A stretch of 64,000 bases of DNA from Branchiostoma floridae (lineage: Eukaryota; Chordata; Leptocardii; Amphioxiformes; Branchiostomatidae), in contig NC_049997.1 of assembly GCF_000003815.2 (NCBI RefSeq), forward strand, positions 11,539,748 through 11,603,747, read 5' to 3'. The position numbers and the translations under genes were made by a program. Below the pieces are notes generated by a model. The model was given only the letters and a program-made list of their open reading frames with translations, was not told the DNA's origin and made no database searches. Of this stretch, positions 47,301 through 59,300 are shown piece by piece (the first letter of the stretch is position 1; every line of letters starts with the position of its first letter).

Positions 47301-50300
47301 ACGCCTGGAGCCTTGCTTTCTCATATCTTGGCCGATCTACGCCGGAGAGGTCGGGTTCGGTGCTGTTTCGCCTGAGTTCATCGTTTTGCCTAGCTGCAGC
47401 CGACTGGCCTCCCACCCCGCTTCCCGACCGGATGCCCGTACGTCTTGCCGGCTCTTTTCAACCCATTCTNNNNNNNNNNNNNNNNNNNNNNNNNNNNNNN
47501 NNNNNNNNNNNNNNNNNNNNNNNNNNNNNNNNNNNNNNNNNNNNNNNNNNNNNNNNNNNNNNNNNNNNNNNNNNNNNNNNNNNNNNNNNNNNNNNNNNNN
47601 NNNNNNNNNNNNNNNNNNNNNNNNNCTTTTGGAGTAGTAATTGTCTCGTTTGGGTATACTGTAGTTTCGCGAAGTGAGCGGTATTTTCGCAGCCTTGCCA
47701 AGTATGTTATTTCGGTGAAGCTTACGTAGTTTGATATGTTAATTCGTTGATTCATGCTCGAAGCTTTGGAGTTAAACGCGTTTTCGTGGTAATTTAGCTG
47801 GTATGTTGCAGGATGTATTGGGAATATTTGGGCGAATTGGGTTATGCTCCGGCAAGATGTTTATTGGCCTTTGATTTGGTGGCCACAGAAACACATAGGA
47901 AAAGAAGAAGACATGTGAATTTAGCGAATGGTATGCTCGCAGTATTAGGGTTTGATAGGGTGGCCACAGAAACATAAGGAAAAAGAAGACGACATGTGAA
48001 TTGGGGCGATTTTTGTGCTCGTAAGCTTTTGGTTTGTTATGATGTTCACAGAAACACAAAGAAGTAGAAGACTTGTTATTTTGGCGAATGGTCTGCTCGC
48101 AGTGTTTTCGTTTGATGTGGTGGCCACAAAAGAAGAAGACATGTGATTTATGCGAATGGTGTTCTCGCAATGTTGTGGTTTGACATGGTGGCCGCCTGAA
48201 CACATAGAAGAAGAAGAAGATATGTGATTTTTGGCGAATGGTTTGCTCGCAAAGTTATGGCTTGACTTGGTGGCAAGGACGCGAAGTGAAAGAAGACTTG
48301 TGAATTCAGAAGTTCCCGTAGTGGCGAGATATTGGGCATTGTGAAACATGGGGCATTTCTATACCTTACAAAAACATAACAAAAATTACAAAAACAACAG
48401 GATGTCGATTTAATTACATAATTGTGTCTTTATAACAGTTTGCATTGTTTATGGTACAGATTGTCGTGTGAAGTTGGCGAAGGGTGTGCTCGCAGTGTTA
48501 TGAATGATTGTAACCTTTAGTTGCACAGTGTTTGCCACACTGGGCTAAGTCGTATCACCTGACAGCATTCATATACTTGTTACATTGGTAATTTAATCAT
48601 TTACATTTTTTTTGGGTACATTTTTGCGTCTCTTGTACATGAGAATCCATCCTCTCAGTTCTGCTACGGGCACCGGGGTCACTAAGAACCCTTGACGTTG
48701 GTCTGCCCCTAACCAGGGGTTGGTGTTCCGTCCCCGGGCTGACCTTGGTTGGATTGCGATGTGTCGTTTCTAGTAGTAGTCCGGTTTAGCTGCATTGTCA
48801 TTTTCGTTTGTTTTCTTGTTGGTCGAGCAGACCTACGTGGTGATAAGTGGCCACGTTAGTGGCGTCAGTGTATGGAAGTTTTAGGGATGTTAACTTGAAT
48901 GTTTCGCAGCTCAATCGTAAAGGTCAGCCTTGGGACGGCTCCAACCTCGTGCAGGAGGCCGGTCGTCGCAGTTTTTTGGGCCGCTTTGGGCTTCGTTAGT
49001 ATTTCAGGTGTTTATAAATTTTTATGTTACACATGAGTTGGGTGTTGGTGAGTGGTTTGTTTGCAACTGTAACGACACAGATTGTCTTGTCAGATTGCCG
49101 AGTGAATACCCATATACAACCTGTCATTCTCCAGAAAGAACATGTTAAGGTCTCACCATTATTAAAGAGGGGGACGAAACTCAATGTGGTGACTATCGAA
49201 CAATATTAGTCATTCCATCTTTGGTAAAAATTCTGGGTGACCAATTCACGCACAAGTCTACAACTTCCTTACCGTTAGGAAATAAAGGCAACTTCGGGGT
49301 CTCTGATAATAGCTGGTTTAGGTATGGGGAAGATATTGAGGTTTGGGGAAAGGAATGAGGTTTGGGGAAAAGGATTGAAGTTTGGGGAAAGTTGAAAGGT
49401 GGGGAAGTCAAGACATGAGTAAGATTTGGAAAGGTTGAAGTGATGAAACAAGACCGAGAGGGTGCGCACGGAGGTGGGACCACGGAGGACTTTTTTGCCC
49501 ATACCTTAACCTTCTTCCGGAGATTCGCCTGGGGGCACTGCGGATAGGGTACTATTCTAAATGAGGCGCGTGATCGTTCCTGACCGGGTTTCGCGTCGTT
49601 AAGAGGCGACACCTGGTCAGGAGCAGTCCACGTGCTCTCATTAACCACCTGTACATCCTCACCTGTCCATAGAACCTTTTATACGCCTGGAGCCTTGCTT
49701 TCTCATATCTTGGCCGATCTACGCCGGAGATGTCGGAAGGAGGTAGCTGGAGAGCTTTAGAGAAGCAGAGAGACATGGGCGGAAGTGACTTGAGGGTGTT
49801 TGATTTTTAGTTTATGGTATAGAAGTATTAAGAGGGTATGGAAAGACAGGCGCATGAAGCTGGGAACTAAATGGAAATTCATAATGCGTCTGAACTTTGT
49901 GAGGTTTGGTACGGTTCAGAAACTTGTCAAGCAGCATCAAGAGAAATAGCTTGACACTATCCTGAGACGGAGATGGTAACAACTCATCGTGAACTGGGAA
50001 CATGGAAATGAATCCCGCCTATTGTTGCGTTCGTCAAGCGCGGGTGAAGTGGCTAGGCCTGGTTTACGCCTACCGCGGATGGCTCGGAGCTCGGTTTCTT
50101 AAGGGAAAAGAGAGAGGGGAGTAGACAAGGCAAATGAACTGGAATGGCTGGCGGGGCTTGTGATAAAGTAGGATTCATTTGGAAAGACACTGGATTGCAG
50201 GGATTGGAAAACTGTGGTAGCCCGCATCGGAGGTAGCTGGGATGTGGCGAAGAAGAAGATGTTGGGTGAGTTCAGGGCGGCCTGCTGAACATTCGCTGAT

Positions 50301-53300
50301 CCAGCCGCAGACAAGAAGATCGGTGTAGCATATTTCAGGCCGTCCCCGTTGCCGGGGATGTGTTGTACGAGAGATGTGAGAGGGTTAACGTTTGGGGAAG
50401 TAAGGGGATTAAAAACGCCCACCCACCCGCCCCTTTTAACGTTCTCTGCTCGTAGACCGTTCAGTGACCCTTCGGTCGACACTCCGGACTTTTTTGCCCA
50501 TACCTTAACCTTCTTCCAGAGATTCGCCTGGGGGCACTGCGGATAGGGTACAGCTCCAATTTTACCTGCACTAACCTGCATATGCAGGTGGTATTTTGAG
50601 CCCTGCTTACATACCTGTACAGTTGTCTTGAGGTGCCTTGCCCTGTTCCTTCCCTCCACCTTGGCATGGTATAGTGCCTGTTCCTTCTCATCTAACTTCT
50701 GCTCCAGTCTCAGCACGAGGGCATCAATCTTGGAGATCCTGGACATCGCATCTTCAAGTTTCCTCACCGCCGTTCCCTCGCTGACTTGTAGGGCCACGAT
50801 GTGATGGTGGAGCTTACCTGGGAAGGTAGCAGAAAAACATTTTCAATTTGGTATACTGTACATTCATTTAAGTTTGCGGGGATTTAATTTCGCGGTAGCG
50901 GGAAAAAGGACTTTTTGCAGTGGATTTAAGTTCGCGGTAACACAGTAGACGGCAGTCTAATACCATAATAGAAAAATGTTCGCGGTGGATTAATGTTCGC
51001 GGTGAAGAAGTGACCGTGAAAACCGCGAACACTAATCCACCACCAACATTTCTGCATTTACAGTACCCCTTTCCTGTGCTTGAAATACCCACTTGCACAA
51101 TTGCAAACACAACTGTATTTTGCTTGGCACAACCTAATTTCAAAATGAAGTAGCGCAGTACACACCCGAAAATTTTGCAGTTGCAACACCGCTTTTTCAC
51201 CACCTACATATGCATAAGCTTTTGTATTTATTTCTTGATAACATAAAACATAAGTAGTTACAGGTAACTGTAAGAAAAGATAATGGATAAGTAGCCGATT
51301 GGAAGGAAGTAATAACTTGGAGAGAGTAATAAGTTAGAAGTGGCGCAACCTGAAATGTTGATGGCACAACTCAACATTTTTGACTCAGGTTGCCGCTTGC
51401 GTCTTTTTAATCATACTTTAAGTTACCTATGACTGTTTTCTCGTCACTCTCTGATTGGATGTCCAGTAGTTGTTGCCGTAGTGACGCCACCTCCTTCTCC
51501 CTGGACTGTTGCTGGGCCTCCAGCGCTCGGGCCTGGGAAGCTCCCACCTCCGCCATTTCCTGGGGAAAGTTAGAAACAAACTGATATCATTTGCTAACCC
51601 ATTACGATTTTGTCATGGTCCCCAGGCTCTAGTGGTACAACTCAAAGACTTTTTCACATTGGAGAAAAACAGCTTTTTTCTTACCGTTTAACAGTTGGTA
51701 CAATAAATAAATGCTACCTAGATGTGAACTGCACGTAAGATCACAGCATTTCTATGCATTCATACAACACACAAAGGTTGCATATCCTCTTCAGGAATAG
51801 ATATTTTAGCACATTTTGAAATCCGTTAATCATGTCATTATTGTAGCTCAAATTGATACTCTCCTTGGTGCTTAAACAAATACTGTTGTGCACTCTGTTA
51901 TCCAGTAGACCTTTTCATGCTAATGTTAGCTTCAACTTTCTTAGAGTTATCCTCTAACTCACTATGAGAATTTGACAAATGTTGCAATTTTACAAACCTT
52001 CAGTCTAGAGTTTTCAACTTTCAGAGTGGCCTCCGATTCTTCGAGTTGTGCGATCTTGTTTCTGTCCGCGTCGCTCGCAGCTTTGGTGACTGAGTTGGCC
52101 AGCTCGTCTCTCAGCTCCCGTTCAACCCGCTGGGCTTCCAGGTTCATCTTGGTCAGCTCTGCAAACTTTGTCTCCAGTTCTAAGTTCCTCTCTTCTAATT
52201 GTGAAACTTGAAATGGAGAAAGAAAGAATATACTATGTTGGCTTGTTCATCTTAGTACAACTTCATGTACATAGTAGATGGTATTATAGAGGTATTACAA
52301 TATGATACAATTTTCAGCTTCTCATATGTAGGCCAATGGTTAACAACCCTGCAACCGAACTAAGAGGTCTTAAGTTCAAATCCTATAGCTGTTGTTGCTC
52401 ACCCGACATGAATACTACTGGAAAGGGTCACAGTCTTTAAGAAGGGATGTTACGTTAAGCTGTCATCCACTGTTCATTGTTCTTCTTGGAAATAACTAAA
52501 GGAATCTTCCTGGTACAACAAACCTGTAAATACTGACAATACATATCATTTGTTGTCTTGGTCACCAGCAGTGGACGATTAGTTTAGCTTACATATAACT
52601 GTTCACTGAGTTTGTGTGAGCTTAAGTGGTTCCAGATCACTTTTACTTTCTTCACTTTTCTTAACCCCTGAACTTGGCTGAAGTACCTGTGTTCTTGAGT
52701 TGAGTCTGCATGGTGACGGCATGTTCCGCCCGCTGCCTCTCGTTCAGCTCTTTCATCTCCAGCATGGTCAGTCTCTTGGAGATGGAGATGATCTCGTTAT
52801 TGGTCACCATCTTACTGGCCTTGTCGCCTGGCAACATCCCTGGGAGAAAACAGAGGTTGATCAGGGTTATACTTTGTCCCACATGACATCCTCTTGTGCT
52901 GTTACTGAGTTACCACCTATGTGAGTAGGAGAACTAAGCTTTTGATCAAAGTACTGTGTCCTACCTTGCAATTAGATACCCATTATTAGTTTTCTATTCT
53001 ATAATGTACATTGAAAGTATGTGGCTTGTTACCGAAAAAATACACCTTAAAGAAACTAGTTTTATAACAATGCCTGGTGTCACACAAATCAAAGTTGTTG
53101 TTTCTATGTATGCGCATGTGCCCAGGATTGCCTGAAAAACAGGTCTACGCTGACCTGAGATGTATTCCTGGTAAAATAAATAAAGTGAAAGTGGCAAGGT
53201 GGTCTCGTGGTTTGCGTTGTTTACTTGAAATTTACACATTCTAGATTCTAATCCCTAGCAGGTCACAATGTTGTGCCTTTGAGAAAGGCACTTTACACTT

Positions 53301-56300
53301 ATTCCTTCACTTGACTCGTTAAAAATGAATACCTAGCTTCGGTTAGAGACATCTTTTTGCCAGAGATACCATGTTTGAGAGGAACCACATTTCCAGCACA
53401 TTGAAGAACCCATGGCCACCACACAAATCAGAAAGAGTACACTAGTAGGGGTCCATCCCAGTGTCCATCCCAGTGTGTGTTTGCAGTTTTGTCTTACACA
53501 GCTTGTACCTACTGTACAAAACTGGCACAGGTGTACTATGCCTAAATGGGGCTTACCACTCATGATAAACAAACCAGTCCCCCTACCAGCTTTAGTGAAC
53601 TGTTCCATGGCCTGCTCCAGAGTGTGGAGTTTCTCCTTCTCCATCTGAAGTTCCTTCTTCAGTGTGTCCATCTCTGACAGCAGACACTTGTTCTCGTCCT
53701 CGATGTTCTCTGCTTTCTCTGTTCTAGCCACCAGAGCATTTTCTCTTTCCAACATGTCCCTGTAAAGTATATCAAGCAGGTTAAGACTTCACCACAACTG
53801 GTGTAATGCTATGGTCTCCATTTTCCAGACTTGCTTAAGATGCAATGTCTGTTCATAGATAAGTGTAAGCCTAATAGTAAAACACTCAGCAAGAAGAGTA
53901 TGCATGACCCAGTGTGCTTGGATGAAAATGTAAGCTGTAGCAAAGCCACACGTACTCCTTGAAAAAGCATCACTGTCTTTTACAAGGCTTAAAGAATGAC
54001 ACCTATTCTGTATGGCCATTAGAGACCATTCAAAGGCAATCAATACCACACATTTTGGAAAATTGAATTCTATGACACATTGTTAGACTTGAAGCATCTC
54101 CAACTTGGTATTGCTGATATTCACACTGTAAAAACTGGTTGACAGAACTAACCAATGCAAAACATCCTACAAAACAGTACTATATCAACATCAGGGCATG
54201 GCATACCCTGATCAAAATAGCACCTCCCTGGAACATAAACATATAAGGTTGTGTTTGTGAATGGGGACAATATCCTGCATGTATATACTATTAGGTTCCA
54301 TATAGTTGAGTCCAAAGAGTGCATTCAATGCTCTTTTTTTCTGATACAATGTGACCAAACACCCACCTGATACTGCATATAGATTATGTTCGGGGTACTT
54401 GCTTATTGGAATGGGGAATAGAAAGAAAAATTTAAAATATAGAAACATTTACCTGTACTTCTCTGTTAGCTCTGTGTACTGTTTGTTGGCCAGCTCCAGC
54501 TCTGACTGTGGCACGCTCTCATCCAGCGCCTTCTGTAGTGAGGAGATTTTGAATGCTGCCATCTCCTTATACCTCTGTAGGTACCCGATCCTCTCCGCTA
54601 CAGATTTCTCCATGGCGATGACATCGTTCTTCAGCCTGGTGTTTTCCTTACGGAGGGAGGTTCCCATCTCCTCCAGAGTGGTGTAGCGCCGGGTCAGCGA
54701 CTTTTCGTTGACGCGAAGCACGGTCATCTTTCGCGTCATCTCCGCAAGGCGTCTTTGCTGCTCTTCAGGGGCCATTTCAAGGGTCTCTAGCAGCCTCTGT
54801 TGGAATATCAAGAAAGTTGTCACCATATTTTACGCAGAAGCCATGAGATTGTATGAAATGAGCTACACTGGTCGTATAAGTCATGATGTTTGTGAATTAC
54901 ACTAAATAGCAATCACTCAAGCAAATGGATATGATTTTGGAAACAGTAACTTAAAGACATTTCAAATGACATCCGTTATCTTTTGTCAGTGACACTGAAG
55001 AGATCTTGTTGGACTTGGAGAGCAGGTTTTATATCCTAACTATGAATTGTTATGCAACAGAGATGAGACCATTTTAAGTAGTCAAATTGGAATAGGACCA
55101 TTTCCAAAATCATATCCAGTTGCTTGAGTAATGGCTATTTGGCATATCATATTACCTGGATGTCTTTTATTGATGTGTTTGTGAATTAATTTGACTTATA
55201 TTTTGTTTGATTGACCTTGTCTAAGCCTTACTCTTTTCACTTGCTTTGCTCATTCGTGGTTATAAGTCACTTGCCAGGCATTATATCACTGCAAACACTG
55301 AGGGAAAAGTACATTGTAGATCTTTAACCCTTAATAAACCATGACAAATTCTGTGCCAAAGGGCTAACATAGTAGATCAAGCCTCAAGCTCATTTCTCCC
55401 ACAAATACTCACATTATACTCCTGTATCCTGACTCCATCCTGTTCTCTGAGATCTGCTATTTTCCTGATCTCTTCCTTTAATTTCTCCTTCTCCAGGTTG
55501 AACTCCTCCCTCTGTTCCTTGAAGTCTGTATAGACCAGCCCTTGTTGGTGTCTCATGACGGAGTACTTCCTTCTGTAGTCTTCCAAGGAACCTTCCAGCT
55601 TCTGTAGTAGCTCCTCCTTCTGAGACAACTCCTATATAGAGAAGAACTTCCAACTTTAGTTCTTGGATTCCTATCTGAGATTTAGCCAACTTTAAGCATA
55701 CTGACCTACCTTGAAATGTCCAGGACTCTAACACTAAACATATTTTCAGGTGCATCTATTTTAAAATGATAAACTCTACATTTAGGAAAACATGGTAGAA
55801 TATGAAAAAAATGCTCAAGTTCATAATATACAAGTTCATAATGCTCTAACATCTTAGAATTAAAATTTTGATCATCGTCGCTTATACAGGCTGTATCAGA
55901 CGAAGAATACTCTGACACTTAAATATATCTTGCAATACTGTCACTGCTAAAATACAAGGTTTAGGTTAAGAGTCTCAGAGATTTTGGAAAACTCACATGA
56001 AGGATCTGGACCAGATATTCATTGAGTGTAGCAATGACATCAGCACTGGAAGGTACCATTCCCTCAGGCAGGGGGAGGGGCTGGATACTGACTCCCTTAC
56101 CTCCAGATACTCTCATGTTCTGGATCTCTTGTTCAAGCTTTTGTATCTGTAATAACATGTTCAATAGGTTAGAAATTTCATGACACTATTCTACACATAA
56201 ATTGTTTTGGCAAAAAGATAACAATTTCAAATGTTGTGTGTGGGTTTGAATAAAGTTCCTAAACGGGGAACATGCGGCTCCAGCGTCTTTTCTGAAGATG

Positions 56301-59300
56301 TGGCGTAAGTGTGAATGGTTGACTTGAGGTTATCCTTCTCCTGACATACTCTACATTTCAAATGTAATGTTTCTAGACAAACAAAGCTTTTGAGTGGTAT
56401 GGGATAAAACTGCATATTTTCAAAAGAAGTTAAGAATTTATACACGTGTATGTACTGTAAATGGAAACATGTTTGGAGTTGTTTTATCCTTGTGTTTATC
56501 ATGGTTATCTCTTCAATGTGAACTTAAATCTACTGTGAACATTACCCTTTTTTTTTAAAGTAAAACCCTGCTGGCAGTTTCAAGTGCAAACCTAAAACTA
56601 CTGTAAACTAATCAATTTCTCCCTACTACAAGTTAAATGAAATCCATGCAAACATTTCCCTTTCTACAGTATATGGTTTTGGCCCCAACCTTGGTCTCGG
56701 CTTTCTCCAGTGCAGATCTGGCCTGGGCTGCCTCGTTCCTGGCTTCTCTCAGCTCTGAACGCAGCTCGTCGTTTCTCCCCGTCAGCTGATCTACCTGCGC
56801 TTTGAAGTGCAGCGAAGAGTCGTACTTCCCCTCTTTTGCACGGGTGTCCAGCGCCTGAAGAAAATTGTGAAATATTCCACTGTTTGTCATGACCACTCCA
56901 TAGTTTAACCAATGCAATGGCCAAGTTGGTAAAGTATTCACCTTGCATTCGGCAGGTCGTGAGTTCGATCCCCGGCCGAGTCATACCAAAGACTTTAAAA
57001 ATGGTACATACTGCTTTCTCTGCTTAGCACTCAGCACTAATGAGGAAGAGTATGGGAGTTTAACACACATCATTACCAGTGGACCAGCCCCCTGCTGTAG
57101 TAGCTTGCACAAATGTGTGGCCCACAAGCTACAGAAATGGAGATGGGTGGCACCCAATTCTGTTACAGATGTACGGGCAACTTTAACTTAACTGCATGGT
57201 ACAAACAACAGCCTCCACTGTGCATAAGGAACACCTGATCAGCAGTTCCCTTGTAACCTGCTAGGAGGCTCTTATAATCTTTCCAAAAAAGCCACATCAC
57301 CTATCTCACGATTCTGATTCTGTGTAAGTACATGTTTGTATACTTAGGAAGTAATCATGCCTTTTGTTTAATGGCAAAACATCCTATGAATTTCTATGTT
57401 GTGTGAAATTATGATAGAAAAGTAGAAACTACAACAGTTACTGCCATCTTCATCAAAGGATAAAGAACTTACAGATAACATATGCTCCAAGGTGGGACAT
57501 CTCAGAAACACCTCCTTCTTCTCCTGAGGACCCGACTGAGACTCCTTGATGGCATCTAAGATCTCCTTCATGCCCTTCTCCAGCTGCTTGTTCTCCTCCA
57601 CGAGTTCCTTACAGCGAGACTTGAACTCTGACACCTCCATCTTGGCCTGCTGCAGACGTTCTTCATTCTGTTCCTGGTCCTTATCCAGCTGTTCAACCTA
57701 ATATGGAGAAAGGGACTTTGGACAATACCATTCACAAGACCCAAGAGGGGTGCCAACTTCTAGTATCTTCTTTTCCCTTCCTCTTTTCATTTCAAATCTC
57801 TTTTGGGATATGGACCACAGTCTTTGATTTTGAACAACATAGAAAATTATTTTTAGATACAATTTCTAAATGACAGTACAAAGCTAAACTTACTTCCAAC
57901 ACAAAAGTACACACGGTCAGATTTTCAAAGACCACTGTTGCCTTCTTCAGGATCTAATCTTGGTCAAGCAAAGTCACGCAACTAGCATATTATATGCATT
58001 CTACCTTTATTTTGAGCTCCTGGACTTGTGGATCTCCAAGAAGTTGGTTCTTCTCTGAGATTCCCTGGTTCTTCCTCTTGAGCTGTTCCTTGAAGTCCTG
58101 AATAGCTGTGAGGTCAGCGGCAGTGAGACCCATCTCAACAGCCCTGTATAACATGCAGATATCATCTCATCACATGTGCAACCATGTTTGGTAACAAAGG
58201 TTTCCATATTTCGGGACCCAGGTTTCCATATTTGGGATCCAGGTTTCCATATTTTGGGACCTAGTTTTCCAACTAAGCTTTCCATATTTGGTAACAGTGC
58301 TGTCCATATTTAGTAAGAGTGCTGTCCGTATTTGGAACCACAAGTTTCCATATTTGGAACCACAACTTTCCGTATTCGGAACCACAACTTTCCATATTTG
58401 GAACCACAACTTTCCATAATTGGAACCATTAGTTGCCATATTACAAGCTCCTTAAAGTTAATGACAATATTGGGCCCATTCTGAAAGTCCATAAAGACAG
58501 TTTGTCTAACTCTATATTGTCATCAATTTACTATCGAATGCTACTACTGGGCTATCATTTTTGTATGGCAGGGCAAATAGGTAGATAAATCAAAGACAAT
58601 TTCAGCATACTGCCATGATTTGAATTTGCATCTATTAGAAAAAGACAAGAAACCTTATGCCATCAAAATGATAACTTATTTGTAATAGCTACAATAGTTT
58701 CAGCACTAAGGACAACTCCAAATAAAACATGTTTCAGTATCAGTAAAAGCTCAACCTTCTGGTTCCTACAATCTCACATATATTCATTTATACCAAGGAG
58801 CTTTTATACTTAGTCTAAAGCAAATACATATATGACCCCTGGCAGCGAAATTTCTTTAGGAAGTAACCATTCAACATCATGTAGTATCCTATCCTCTATC
58901 AAAAGCAAACTGATAACAGATGTAATTTTGAAAGATTATGAAGCTACCGAACCTCACACAAACATGCAGACTGCACAGTGGTCCCCTCAACTCACCTGTG
59001 TCCCTTCTCCTGTGCAAGTCTTCTCACCTGCTGCTTCAATTCTATCCTTTCTTCTTCCAGCCGTTCAACTTCCTTCATCAACACCTGACATAAAACAAAC
59101 AGAAAAATTATGTTATAAAACATCTTATGTATGTTTTTAAGATACGCCTAAAAATTCAGAGGAGTCTCATACCTTTAAAGATGATCCAATTTTATTGCAA
59201 CAAGATTGTTCATTACAATTTCAAATTTTAATACAAAGATGACAACCTAGTGTACAGCAACAATTTCCTTGATTAGACTTTGAGCACAACAAACGGTTTC

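Larger units (their letters stand above)
47171..50550 (-). mobile_element. Composite insertion of two head-to-tail units, unrecognised type
   Basis: Unit 1 (47171-49551) and unit 2 (49553-50550) both begin tattctaaatgaggcgcgtg and both end ggcactgcggatagggta. Unit 2 is internally shortened. On the minus strand the shared ~180-bp starts encode SGVDRPRYEKARLQAYKRFY, then GQVRMYRWLMRARGLLLTRC. The shared ends encode VPYPQCPQANL, KKVKVWAKKS. I do not recognise these products. No inverted ends or LTRs are clear. Contains a 156-N gap and a ~80-bp tandem array. Confidence 0.7.
47031..50605. mobile_element. CAGGGCTC-family element split by a nested ~3.4-kb insertion
   Basis: 47031-47170 and 50551-50605 are the left and right parts of the same sequence found whole at 21533-21868 (aaataccagaaatacctgcac|agctccaattttacctgcac). 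The insertion separates cctgcac from agctcc. Confidence 0.85.

Noticed and set aside
48650-49000. GC-rich stretch in the composite insertion considered as a host promoter
   Set aside because: It is inside the inserted element and has no adjacent host exon.
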